From Anarhynchus alexandrinus (Eukaryota; Chordata; Aves; Charadriiformes; Charadriidae): a DNA stretch of 64,000 bases. The notes under the pieces were generated by a model that was given only the letters and a program-made list of their open reading frames with translations, ran no database searches and was not told the DNA's origin. The position numbers were made by a program, and so were the translations under genes. The stretch covers positions 4,651,162 to 4,715,161 of the forward strand of contig VUYV01000053.1 of NCBI GenBank assembly GCA_008711295.1, written 5' to 3'. Positions 47,901 to 60,777 of the stretch are shown here, in pieces. Position 1 is the first letter of the stretch. Each line of letters opens with the position of its first letter.

Positions 47901-50339
47901 CGAGGGCAGAGGCACCCCGGAGGGAAGGAGCCAAGGAGACCACCTCGGCGGGACCGGATTAACTATGACTGGTCTGGAGAGCCAGCCCGCCGAGTGTGGG
48001 GCTCTGATGTGGAGAGAGACGGGGAGCTGTGGCACGGATTTTCCCTTCCAGTGCCCACTTACATCGTCTATCCAGCCGGCTGTAATGTTTGCATGCGTGT
48101 TGAAAAGAGTAGAGGAGCCACCTGGACTCCGGCGGAAGACTTTAGGATCCCAAGACAGATTTAGCCAAAGAGCTAAGGGAACTGCTTCAGCAGTTCACTT
48201 GGTGGGAAAATCAGATGTACTGCTCTTGGCTTGGTACCAAGCGTTTGCTTTACTGAGGAGCAGCAGGTCACCGCAATCAGAGAGGAGCGGCTACATATGA
48301 GAGACCCTTCTTATGTTTACTTTGGTTTTATCACTCAAATGTACTTCGAATTTTAGTAGTCAAGCTAAATGAAGGCGGATGCATGGAGTATGTCAATAGT
48401 AGTGTTTTCTACACCCTTGTTTTACTGTTGCATTGACTTTGAGGAATAGGTTTTCTTTCATTTTTATTCGGAGTCTTTTAACTTCAGCCAGATATTGAGT
48501 AATCCAGTAAAAACCACCTAGAGTGATAAAAACTTGTGGAAGATAAAGGATGAAATGGTTAGCTTTAGTCTGATTTCGGATGATGCAGAGTAGGATGAAT
48601 TGAAGTCAGGATGATTTGACTTTGAGACTTGATAGTGCTTTGATTATTCATGATTAATATATAGTTGGTAGATGGAAATATTCCATATAGTGGAAGGGAA
48701 AGTTAACAGAGCAAAAGCAGAAGTATTTTATGTTTAAGGTGAGATTTAAGAAAATCATGTATGTTTAGGAATGTCAAAATTTAGCTTTCATTGTGATGAA
48801 CGGGTTAATGCAGGTGGCATAGTGGAAATCTGTTGCCAGGTTGAAGGGTGACAGTAAGATTCATGGCTTTGACCATGCATTTCTCTCTTGCTTTAAGATA
48901 ACTTAGTTAAAGGAAAAGTGCAACACATTTAAGCAATTATGATTACTTTATCAAGTTACCTGAGCTCCAGTCTATACACTGTTAAGAGTGACTAGACTGG
49001 CAGTAAACTGCCATCTTGCTTCTGGGATGGAACCACTTCCCTCTGAGAGTATGGAGGAATGGGAGCAGGGCTCTTTGGGAAGGGGTGATAGGGTGGGTGG
49101 TGCTAGGCCTCACTGGGGCACGGGGACTGTCCTGCTCCTAAAAGTACATAGCATGTGTTCTCCTCTCGTATGCAGAAATAAGGGAGTCCTGCCTGGCCTG
49201 GCTTTCTTCTGCTCCCTTCAGGGTGCTAAACTCCCCCAGCCAGCTTGCTCAGCGTAGTCACTGCTGTTCGTGGCATTTGGGGAGGAGAGGCGCCTTCTGT
49301 CCTCTCCTACCCAAACAGCGTGTTTGTGCTGTGGTTGCCGGAATTTGCTCCAAGGAGCTCAGGACCTAGCATTGCTGTTTCCCTTTAAGCAAGTGACTTT
49401 TAACATATACTGTAGCTCTTTAGGGAGCGTGTGACCCCTTATTATTGGTGACCCTGTAAACCATTGTGTAATCTGTTGACTGTAACGTACCATGCTAATT
49501 TATTCTTGGTTGGGAAGTCTTGCCAAGGACTTGATGGAATAGCATGATTTTATCCACTTTATTGTTTTCATTGTGTTTCATAAACATCTAAGACCCTCTG
49601 GGAAGAATCACTGGGGCAGCTGGGCCTCCTTTTTTTAATTGCTGGTTAAATAAATGTTGCCAGTTTTTAAAAAAATAAAGTGGTATGCAGGATCTCAGAA
49701 TGCCTGGAACTGCTAAGGACTCATGTTTAGGAAGCAGGACTATTTTTAGTGTAGGGGCATTTAAAGAAATGATACTAGCCCCTTGTGAAGAGGTCACTGT
49801 GAAGTGAGCTGAAGAGCCTGCTTTTAACTGGAGAGCAAAACCGAGTTTCCCACAGTTGAGTAAAGCTCAAGAACCAGATTTGTACTTTTCCCACTTAACT
49901 GAAGAGGGAGAGGATGGACTTTTCGTTAGTTTACAGCAGTGGGAGTGAGGAGGCCCCAGTTCTTATCATACAAAAAAATATAAAATCCTGGTTGTGGTGA
50001 GACTCTTAGCTTTTTGATTCTCACCAGTGAGTGTCTGCAACGGAGATGTAGGACTGAAAGGCATTTAACGCTTTCTGGGAAGGGCTGGGAACTGGCAGCT
50101 GAGAATCCCTTGGGATCTGTGTTTGTGGGAGGTCACAACTCTCTTGAATGGACCCCTGGCTGCCATCCTTATCTGTAGCTAAAAGAACTGGGGTAAAACT
50201 TAAAAAAAAAGAACCACGAAAATGTGTGGATGTTGAGAACTCAAGCTGATTTGGGATCCTAAATCAATTCTGAATGAGGGACTGAGGTTGTGAAATACAT
50301 TACTTTGGATCCAGAGAAGACTTTCCTCAACTCATCTGA
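47901..50339. other. Intron-like sequence, nothing specific seen
   Basis: The sequence right of the second CpG island becomes AT-leaning after about 48300. I see no in-phase exons and no named repeat. An A-run lies near 50202. Confidence 0.4.
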
Positions 50340-50632
50340 GAAAGACGGGGGCAGACTTTTTAGTAGGGTCTGTTGTAATAGGGCAGGGGGTAATGGTTTT
50401 AAACTAAAAGAGGGTAGATTCAGACTACATGTAAGGAATAAATGTTTTACGATGAGGGTGGTGAAACACTGGACCAGGTTGCCCAGAGAGCTGGTAGATG
50501 CCTCATCCCTGGAAACATTCAAGGTCAGGTTGGATGGGGCTCTGAGCAACCTGATCTAGCTGAAGATCTCCCTGCATGTTGCAGGACTAGATGACCTTTT
50601 AAGGTCCCTTCCAACCCAAACTATTCTATGAT
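50340..50632 (+). repeat. CR1 LINE fragment (3' end)
   Basis: It contains 'GGGGGTAATGGTTTTAAACT', 'GGTTGCCCAGAGAGCTGGTA', 'CCTCATCCCTGGAAACATTC' and ends 'CCAACCCAAACTATTCTATG'. This is a diverged CR1 3' UTR. The 89-codon open frame inside it is CR1-derived and not a host gene. Confidence 0.9.
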
Positions 50633-53600
50633 CTGCTTGGAAAATAGAAATTCTTGTTTTTGATGGCTTAAGAGAACGTGGTTTAGGTCAAAGTTACCAC
50701 TGTGTGCTAGAGCCATCATGTCATCTATGGGGTCTTGAGTAATCTAGATATGGTTAATGTAACCCAGTCTCTTGCAGGGCAGAGGACCAAAATCTGGACT
50801 GATCAGATTTTCAAAATGTACCAAATGCTAGCTGAGTCAAGTCGAGTTTTGGTCCAAAATTCATTGCTGTCTTGTTTAACATAAGTTCAGTTTAGATTAC
50901 AAATTACTTCTTACCCCACCCCCCCACCCCCAGTGCTGAATGCCATGTGTGTTAGTTTTGTCTCTATGCTGTAAAATGTATGCAACTGTTGCTTTTCAGA
51001 TTTTTTGGTCTGCAGTTGGGATTTAGTTGGCAGTGCAGATAGGCAAGTTTGGGGAACTGAATGCAAATATTTACATTCTCAATTTGGCCTAGTCCTTGTG
51101 CTTGTAAACACTCATAGTCATATTGAACTTCGGTGAGGTTATAAGTGGCTTTGCCAAGCCTTGGAAAGTCACACCCTACAAGACCTGAAATCCCCCTTTT
51201 GGGAAGGGTTTTGGATATGTTTTTTGGGTGTTTGTACATCAGCTGACCTTGTAACTTTTACCTCTAATCCGACCGCAAAATCTTTTCCTGTATCTTGCTT
51301 CTTTTTTCATGTAGAAATGCCTTATGCTGGTGGGATGTGTCAAGTTAAATGTCATGGAAGAGAAGTCCTGCCCACCTTAGGAGGTGTCGCACAGACTCTG
51401 GAAATTCTGGTCTCCTGTGCTGCTCTAGACCTCTGCTCTGGTAGAGAGGGGCCATGGTGAAGATCTTCCTCCCTCCGTAGCTACCGTTTTCCTGGTCCTT
51501 GCTGTTTGGGTGTGCAGAAATAAAGTTTTAAGACTGATTTGAACAATGGGGATGTTTGCTCATGGAGAATTTAAGCCCTCTTTTAATTCATATAGGCTTT
51601 GAAGAACTGTCAGATTTTGTTAGAAACTTTTTATTCACTAGGGACTGAGCCTGAAAGGGTTTTTTTTCTGCATTAGCAATTGAACTTTCTGAAGTCCACT
51701 TTACCACAAACTGTGGAGATAGGGATCAACTGGTATGTTAATACTTCATGGTCAAACCACGCTCTTGTTTGGGTATGCCTTTCTATTTGGGTCTGTTACC
51801 ATTAACCAGAGTTTGAAATTAGACATAATAGTTTAGTTGCAGAGAGCTTGAAACTATAGATAGAGGTGATTGAGTTGCAATGAGTTACAGTAAGAGTTCC
51901 TACTCATCAGCTGGGGTCTGTAAGTTTGTATTCTTAGCCAACCTAGTTTGGGAAGGAGACTGCATTAACTTAATCCACAGTGAACATGTTTAGAGTAACA
52001 CAATTTTGTTCTCTATCTGCAGTGTATACCCAGACAGTTAGAATTGTTCAGGTAGACGAATGTTATCACTCATATAGCCAGTGCTTTTGATATGGTCTGT
52101 TGTAAGCTTCTGACCTTGGAGATGTGTTTGTTAGGTTGATGAACATAGGAAAAGAGTAGGCGTTCATTTTTAATGCCACCTTTCACCATTCTTTGAAGAT
52201 ATATTTGTTTCAGCTGTATCTGTCTGCTGAAAACCTGACAGCCGCTGCAGTGTAGCTGAAACTTCAGTGAATTTGTGCAAATGGAAAAGTCCCAAAGGAC
52301 ACACTGAAAGCACAGTGAATTTTTGTCGGAAATGCACCCTGTGTGTGTTCACACACACAGGAACGGGATGTTATTTCAGTTTAATTATATCTGTCTCCTA
52401 ATTTCTCTTTAAAATTAAGATGTAGAAATGCTTGATGTATGAATGTTTAGTGTTAGCACTGGTGCCAACACAGGAAACCAGGTTTTTGAGTTGAAACATT
52501 TAACATTATTCCCTAACTCCCATGTTGTTAAAAACACTCATTGTGTAGAGTTTTAATACTATTACTCATTTCATCATTTTGACAGGGTCGCCACACTGAA
52601 TTAATGGTTTGCATTTTTTCCCCTTAAGAAAAGGATTAGTTGTCTTCATGGGACATCCAGTCATAATCACAGGGGACAGATGCTAACTGGCTAGCATTGT
52701 GCAAAGCGCCCTGCTCAGCCTGCTAATCAAAGTATTAGGGGAGAGACCCAAGTACTTTAGCAGAGCTACTCCAGAAGATCTCACAACCCTTCTTCAGCGA
52801 GGAGCAGGTATTCCAGACGTGGACTCTGTTCATTGTTCTGAGAAGTCCTTCAAGTCAGGAGATGGATCTGTCTCCTGCTATTTTTGCTTTCAACATTGTT
52901 ACTTCTTTGAGGGAGTGCAAATAGTTTTTTGCAAGATGGGGTGGAATGAATGAGGAGGTCTAATGATTTTGATCCTTTGTCCTGGTGGAAACTCTTAACA
53001 CTCAAGGTCACTGGAAAGGGAAATATATTTGGTCTGAAGTCATGTTGCATTTTGTGTGGGCACAGTGTGATAAATTAAAATGGGGCATATTGACTCACTG
53101 CATGTGAAAGTGCTTCTCATTTGTGCTACAGGATTGTAATGATTGGAGTTTCCAGTTTGCCTCATCTCTTAATCCCAGCTCTAGGCTCACAAGATCTTGT
53201 TAGCCAGTGTTGTTCAAATAAGCTTCATTAACCGAGAATATTGTTTTGAAGATGTGGCAGATCAGCAAAGTGCAGAAGCTTACCAAATCTCCTGTGTGAT
53301 GGCAGGCTCTGATTATTTCCACTGTTAAGTTGCAAATTGGGCAGCAGTTCCACACCATAGCTTGTGTTTTACTGCCTGCCATATCCCTGCTATATTGTTA
53401 ATGTTAGTCTTTGGGCAGAACATCCCCCACGCCACTCAAACTGTGTAAGAAATCGCTGACTTGAAAGAGAGGCAAGATCAGAGTAGGAAAGGACAGAAAG
53501 GTATCAGAAAGAAGCAGCCTAAAATAATCTGAACCTCCCTATAGGTTTTATGTAAATATTACTTAACTTAATCTCCAAAATTGTTAAAACAGCATTCCGT

Positions 53601-56600
53601 ACTTGTTGGTACAATTCATGCACCTTTAGGTTTGTATGCATATTTCTGTTACTGTTTTATTGGTGTATCATATCCATCACCATTTCTCCTGTGGAAACAA
53701 GTAAATAACCTAAATTATTTAATTGTAATGCAATGAAAGCCAGGGACAAGCACTAGGACCTCATGCTGTCTCCTCAACATCTGTCTTGTCTGAAAGTCCA
53801 TGTGACACTCATGGGTACTCCTGAGCTTTAATGGCACAAATTTCATTGTCTGTTTTTGATATTAACAGGCCTCAAGATATTTTCTAAGCCTTCCTTCCTG
53901 CTTTCACAGGTGGTGTACTTCAACTCTGCCCTCCCCAGTGCCAGGGATTGGTGCTGAGGGGTTCCCTGATGATTGGATCAGTGCTTTATTAGCCTCTGAG
54001 CCAACAGCTTGAGTGTGGTCTTCTGAGGTTTTTGCTGTTATAGTTGTAGAGTGGCCAGCAGAGGAATGGGTTCTCTTCAGAGATGTTCTCAGGCTTGGGA
54101 AGTGAAGGGGGATATTGCCAGGTGGTACAGCTACCTTCTCATCTAGTGCTAAGGTGAGCTGGGGATAATCTTCATTGGCCTGCCCTGCATTTCCTGTGGC
54201 TATATAACTTGGACAATGCAGGTAACTCCCTAGAAAAAGATAAATTTGAGAAAGGTAAGGGCCTTTAGAGTTTTGCCATTTTACGTGCAAGTAAAGCTTT
54301 ACCTAAACTCCTGTGCTTCAGGGAAACTTGCCTGTTAGCTTCCAGGAAAACATTTGTCATTCTTTTCTCTTTGGCTTTTCTTAGTGTGCTTCTTTTCTTC
54401 TTTCTCCTTTTAGCCCTTGAGCCTGCCCCTCAAAACACTTCAAACCAAGCAGCTGGGCTTTATTGAACTGTATGTGCTATACCCTCTAGTTGTGCTGCCA
54501 TTGTGTCCAAGCTCTATGTGGATATGAGACCTAGATTTTGTGGTATCGCTTTAACTGTGGCTTGGGGTTCATTAGGCCCTACAAAGGGGATAAACATTCT
54601 TCATTTGCCCGTGAGTACTGGGGCTTCTTGTCTGTCTAGACATTCCCTGATAGCAACTATTTGAGCTGTAAGAAGTCAGCTGGTGACACATTCCTTTGCC
54701 TGGCCGTTTTTTTTCTGATGTTCAGATTTGTATTAAGTGGAACACCAAGAAAGGTGCCTGATTGTGCTTTGCACCCTAAAACCAGTATTGCATAAGATTT
54801 GATAGAGATTCAGCTTTAATTCTGGCTTTGTTGGCCATTGAGTTCTCTCCCCGCAAGACAGTTATCTCTGAGTTGGAGAAACTAACAGACAAGTTGACAA
54901 ATGTGCAGCTAAGATGATGTTTTCCAAAAGAAACAGTAAGAACGCCATGAAGTCTTCAGTGGCAAGCACGTGCTTCAGAGAGAGAATAACAGTGGAGGGT
55001 AAAAAGTTATGAGAAAAATATGTTGTTTGTTTATCCATCCACCTCCATGAGATTGCGCCTGGCAGGGGGATGCTCCAGGATATATGGTTGAAGGGAAATG
55101 ATTGTCTTCTCTTTTCAATTGGGTGGATTGTTGCATACTGTGATATTTCTGGCAACAGAAAAACTGAGGATGTTAATACCTAGCATAAAAGCACAGCCTA
55201 TAAGAAAGATGAGAGAATTTACTGGGTGAAACCAACTTCTCTTTTGAAGATTAACGGTTCAATCAATTATCATTGTTTTTAGCGGAGAGAACAATTATGC
55301 ATGGAGAGTATGAGATGAACCAGACTGTAGTTTTTGGCATACTAGTGTTGACCCAGAACTACTGTGGACAGACTGATAGGATAGAAGAAAGAATCTGGCC
55401 TATTCTTAAGTTTGGATAGATAGTAGAGCTTTTGGCCCTGTAGAAGTTTAACTGAGCTACTGAGCTGGAGGTGTGCTCTCGAAGCAGAATAATTAAGTTC
55501 AATGGCATATTCATGTGAGAAATAAAAATATATAATGAATTTTGAGGGACACGCATATTCACAAGCCCATGGATAATGGATAAAACAGCAGGGATTGAGC
55601 CCTGGATAGTTTAGTGCTTTGTCTTGGACCAAAACTTCCCTTTTCCCTTTCCCATATGCTTTGCAGCAGAATAGGTTGGCAACCCCATCTGCTTGTCCAG
55701 CCCAGGCAAATACGTAGTCACAGGGTTAGCTGGAACAGAGACCACGCAAAGTAGCATGATTGGACCAGGTGAATTATCCCAGCAGATAGGCATTGTCTAC
55801 CGAACTCTTCCTCATTTGGCACTTTATTTCTGGTGGTTACTTTTCAAATTGATTCTGAATCCAGGTTTCCTCCCCTTCCTCCTCCCTGCCTCAGTTAGGC
55901 AAAGAGTAAAAGGCAAGTACATGTCAGCTGTTTGGAAAGGAAGTGTGTGTTGTTGGTTTTTTTTTTTTTTTATATGAAGATTTAGCATGATTCTAAATGC
56001 TGAAAAATCAGTGAGAGACTTTTTGATCTGAAACTCATTGATATAAATGAGATAATTGTTGTGGGTTTTTGTTTTGTTTTTATTATTTTTTTTTTCCATA
56101 CACAACAAAAGGACTTATCTCCATAATTTCTAAAAACTGGATGCAGGAATCCTACATCTGGGGCTAATGGAGATATTTTATTTTCATGTCTAGCCTTTCT
56201 CATGTGAATTTTAAAAATCTGAAAGATGATGGCTTCTGAAGCAAATTAGGATCAGTGGTTTCTGGAGTAGGGCAAATGACAATAAAAAACAGGACCTGAA
56301 TTTTGACAATGGCAGAAAGATGATGAGATATTGCAGCAGTGTAGCATCTCTCATTTGTAAATCTAAAAGCACTTAGCAAAATCTGAATGAATGAAAGACT
56401 GCATATAACTTTGGTAGATAAGGGAAGCATCAATACAGATGAGAAGGTTCAGGAGGGTAATCCTAGGAACAGATAAAACCTTTTCTCTCCATTTGCAGTT
56501 TAAAGCTTAGGAAAATCAGAAATATATTAAGAGGCAAAATATTTTCTTTCATCCTGAACTGTAAATAAATACCCACATTAGTGCTTTTTGAGATGACAAT

Positions 56601-57794
56601 ACTGCTGCTGCTCTTCAGTGCTTCAAAAGGTCTTTTTTTTTTCAACTATAAGGTGATTTCAAGTGAAGTTGCTCATTTTCAAAATTTATATGATTAGGTG
56701 GTAAGACTAGCAGGATAGTTTAGGCTTTTAATACCATGTTTCTTAACTACTTGTTCTCAAGTATTTATTAATGGACAAATGTATATGGAGAGATAGGATG
56801 TTAATCCATTTTTTTTCTTGAAAAGCATGAGTTGTTCTGTGTCTACTTATGTTTGATTTTTGAGACTTAGCATAACCATTATTTCTGGTTACAAGGTGGC
56901 AGTTATTTTCTATCTACTATTTCCACCCCACCTCCTCCACATTATAAACCTATGCCAAGAATCAAAGATACGCTCTTGTACATCAATGTGCAGCCCAGGT
57001 TTACAACTTATGTAGAGTATATTTATCATAACTATTCAAAAGATAGTAATTTATCCATATAATTTCACAAATATTCCAAGCAGCACTTTTTCTGTATGCT
57101 GATTAAATTAGGTGTAAAACCACTTTTTATTGATTTAATCAAAGGTTAGCTTTGATACACAAGTTAGCACAGCGGATGTTTCAGTTATCCCTAAAATTAA
57201 TTTTGACCAGGGAGTGGAGGAGACAAAGACCCTTTCTGCCTTTGCAATTTCCTATCTTTATTTATGGGTTCTGAGGTCTCTACAAAGTCCTAACCAGGCT
57301 AGATTCAAGTAGAATAAAAAAATGCTCTGGCTTTTTGTACAACCCTGCTGAGATTTTTTAAGTCACTTAGAAGAGTTAGATGCTCATTTTCCATTGAATT
57401 CAGTTTGAACCAGATACAAAAATCCTCAGTGTGGCTTTGGCCTAATTGTTTAACAATAAAACATCCACATGCTCTTCTTAGAACTCAGGATCTTCACATT
57501 AGGAATGTGATTGCAAGCAAAGTATTGCAAGCAAAAGTCAGCAACTTATTGTTTCAATGTTTTCCTTGTATTAAAGATGCTTATACATCTGTATATATCT
57601 CTACTGGAACAGAAAAGTACCTCTTAAAACAATTTTACCCCAAAATATCTGCTTTACTTTTGTTCTCAAACTCAGAAGAAAACAGCTTTGCTCTGTAACG
57701 TCTGTGGTTTTGTACTTTTATCCCTTTGATTTTTTTTTATCCACTCTGGGAATAATCATCCATAAAGAAGAGCATGTTCATCTTTCTCCAAAAA
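50633..57794. other. Intron-like sequence, no exon recognised
   Basis: About 7 kb without named repeats or supported exons. It holds a perfect 11-bp-arm inverted repeat at 52338-52361, a C-run near 50918-50935, and T-runs near 55960 and 56085. Confidence 0.4.
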
Positions 57795-59285
57795 AGAATA
57801 ATTTATTTTTCAGAAGCAACATGAAGTACAATGTCTATAGAGAGACGTACATCCAGGTAGAGAGACACTAGTTTGCAGATCTCTTGTCCTGTTCCCTGCT
57901 TTGTTGTTCAGTTGCTCAAAGATCCTGTAAGTCATTCCATTACCTGCAACCTCAGTTTCTCTGTGCATCTGTAAAGGGATAACTGGTACGTCTCCATGTA
58001 TTCCTGAGATCTACACATTAAAGAAGCAAAAGTTACTAAATGTTTGTATTAAGCTATTTGTTATGACATGTACCTTTGCAGTTTGTTGCATTTCTTTCCC
58101 AACCTGGAAAAGATGCGATGGGCTGAATTTGCACTCTGAAGGCTGATGGCAGTTTTACTGTAAAGCTTCAGTGAGCAGAAGCTTGAGCCTGAAAAATGCA
58201 CATGACTAGGGGAGCTCTGAACTTAGGAAGGCAGTGCCTTGCATTTGTTCTTCACTGACACCTCTAGCCAAGCAAAGAAAAGGTGTTGACATTGGAAGGA
58301 GCTGCAGCTATGCTGCTTCACCAAATATGATGTGAAGCCCTGAAGGGAAGGAATAGCAATCATGTAGCAGAGAGTATTCAAGGCTACTCCCTCAAAGTAG
58401 CTGGACCTTTCAAGGCACCTGAAAATTCATCAACTGCCAGCTGGGCACTCTTGTTAGAGGCTCAAAGCATACAGGTTTTATAGGCCTATTAAAGCAGGAC
58501 TGTGCAAGGGTACTGTTATGTTGGTGTTTTTTTGTGATACAGCAGAAGTTCTGACTTTCCTTTTTCTCATCACATTTCCCATTGTCCAGTAATTGTAGCA
58601 TCTACCAGGTTACACTTTCATTTAAAGAAAATAGTACAAATATTTATGTAGTATGTTTAACTGTAAACATACCTTATTTTACTGCTTTATTAAATATGTA
58701 GCAAATCTGCTTGGCAGCCACCTAATAGGAAATGGTGTTTAGGCCTCACTTGAACATTTACTGGGCTCTAAAGTTCTCAGGTTCAGGTTAAATTGGGTTT
58801 TAGATAACACTTTCTCTGGAAAACCTTTCAAATAACCTTATTTCTTTCCCAGTCCCTTGGATTCTGTAGGAATTCTGTTAGGTTTTTTTTTTACATATGC
58901 TGCCTGCTTGAATTTCTAGAGTGACTTCAGTCCCCTGAAGCAAACCTTGCTCCAACTTTTCCAAAATACATTTTTGTACAGTGTAAAAGGATTGCACTTG
59001 GTTAACTTTTTTTCTTTTGAGCTCTGTGGATAAAATATAGGAGGAGGAGAATAAGCAGGTAACAGGGGCCTTATTTAGATCCTCAACTGTGCTTTGATTT
59101 CAGCTGTGTCTTCTTACTCACGCTCGGTACCACAGCTGTAAGTTTTTCTTCTGTTCCCTCTGTTGTGGAAGGGATGCAGGCTGGCTAAGTGAGATGCTCT
59201 ATTTTCCTCTCCCAGTAATTTTTCTGGTGCTTTTCTACATTCATGTAGACATTTCCACAGAGCTTTGATCACAAGCTGAGTTCGC
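57795..59285. repeat. Direct duplication, copy 1 (1,491 bp)
   Basis: The segment starts AGAATAATTTATTTTTCAGA and ends CACAAGCTGAGTTCGC. The same sequence recurs from 59287 with a constant offset of 1,492. All landmarks I compared agree, including an identical 63-codon minus-strand open frame in each copy. A single N at 59286 joins the copies. Confidence 0.95.
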
Positions 59286-59286
59286 N

Positions 59287-60777
59287 AGAATAATTTATTT
59301 TTCAGAAGCAACATGAAGTACAATGTCTATAGAGAGACGTACATCCAGGTAGAGAGACACTAGTTTGCAGATCTCTTGTCCTGTTCCCTGCTTTGTTGTT
59401 CAGTTGCTCAAAGATCCTGTAAGTCATTCCATTACCTGCAACCTCAGTTTCTCTGTGCATCTGTAAAGGGATAACTGGTACGTCTCCATGTATTCCTGAG
59501 ATCTACACATTAAAGAAGCAAAAGTTACTAAATGTTTGTATTAAGCTATTTGTTATGACATGTACCTTTGCAGTTTGTTGCATTTCTTTCCCAACCTGGA
59601 AAAGATGCGATGGGCTGAATTTGCACTCTGAAGGCTGATGGCAGTTTTACTGTAAAGCTTCAGTGAGCAGAAGCTTGAGCCTGAAAAATGCACATGACTA
59701 GGGGAGCTCTGAACTTAGGAAGGCAGTGCCTTGCATTTGTTCTTCACTGACACCTCTAGCCAAGCAAAGAAAAGGTGTTGACATTGGAAGGAGCTGCAGC
59801 TATGCTGCTTCACCAAATATGATGTGAAGCCCTGAAGGGAAGGAATAGCAATCATGTAGCAGAGAGTATTCAAGGCTACTCCCTCAAAGTAGCTGGACCT
59901 TTCAAGGCACCTGAAAATTCATCAACTGCCAGCTGGGCACTCTTGTTAGAGGCTCAAAGCATACAGGTTTTATAGGCCTATTAAAGCAGGACTGTGCAAG
60001 GGTACTGTTATGTTGGTGTTTTTTTGTGATACAGCAGAAGTTCTGACTTTCCTTTTTCTCATCACATTTCCCATTGTCCAGTAATTGTAGCATCTACCAG
60101 GTTACACTTTCATTTAAAGAAAATAGTACAAATATTTATGTAGTATGTTTAACTGTAAACATACCTTATTTTACTGCTTTATTAAATATGTAGCAAATCT
60201 GCTTGGCAGCCACCTAATAGGAAATGGTGTTTAGGCCTCACTTGAACATTTACTGGGCTCTAAAGTTCTCAGGTTCAGGTTAAATTGGGTTTTAGATAAC
60301 ACTTTCTCTGGAAAACCTTTCAAATAACCTTATTTCTTTCCCAGTCCCTTGGATTCTGTAGGAATTCTGTTAGGTTTTTTTTTTACATATGCTGCCTGCT
60401 TGAATTTCTAGAGTGACTTCAGTCCCCTGAAGCAAACCTTGCTCCAACTTTTCCAAAATACATTTTTGTACAGTGTAAAAGGATTGCACTTGGTTAACTT
60501 TTTTTCTTTTGAGCTCTGTGGATAAAATATAGGAGGAGGAGAATAAGCAGGTAACAGGGGCCTTATTTAGATCCTCAACTGTGCTTTGATTTCAGCTGTG
60601 TCTTCTTACTCACGCTCGGTACCACAGCTGTAAGTTTTTCTTCTGTTCCCTCTGTTGTGGAAGGGATGCAGGCTGGCTAAGTGAGATGCTCTATTTTCCT
60701 CTCCCAGTAATTTTTCTGGTGCTTTTCTACATTCATGTAGACATTTCCACAGAGCTTTGATCACAAGCTGAGTTCGC
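59287..60777. repeat. Direct duplication, copy 2 (1,491 bp)
   Basis: A repeat of 57795-59285, directly after the lone N. Unique sequence resumes at 60778 (TGATCTTTCATC). The absence of visible divergence between copies points to an assembly duplication or a very recent event. Confidence 0.95.

Noticed and set aside
47352..48035. 227-codon minus-strand ORF in the second CpG island
   Set aside because: Low-complexity Pro/Arg/Gly composition, with no motif and no splice or promoter support.
47647..48300. 217-codon plus-strand ORF downstream of the candidate DENND2B exon
   Set aside because: It lies in GC-rich DNA beyond a strong donor, so it would be intronic; no similarity to DENND2B or another protein was recognised.
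58410..60093. Identical 63-codon minus-strand ORF present twice
   Set aside because: The repetition only reflects the 1,491-bp duplication; the frame has no motif or start context suggesting a gene.
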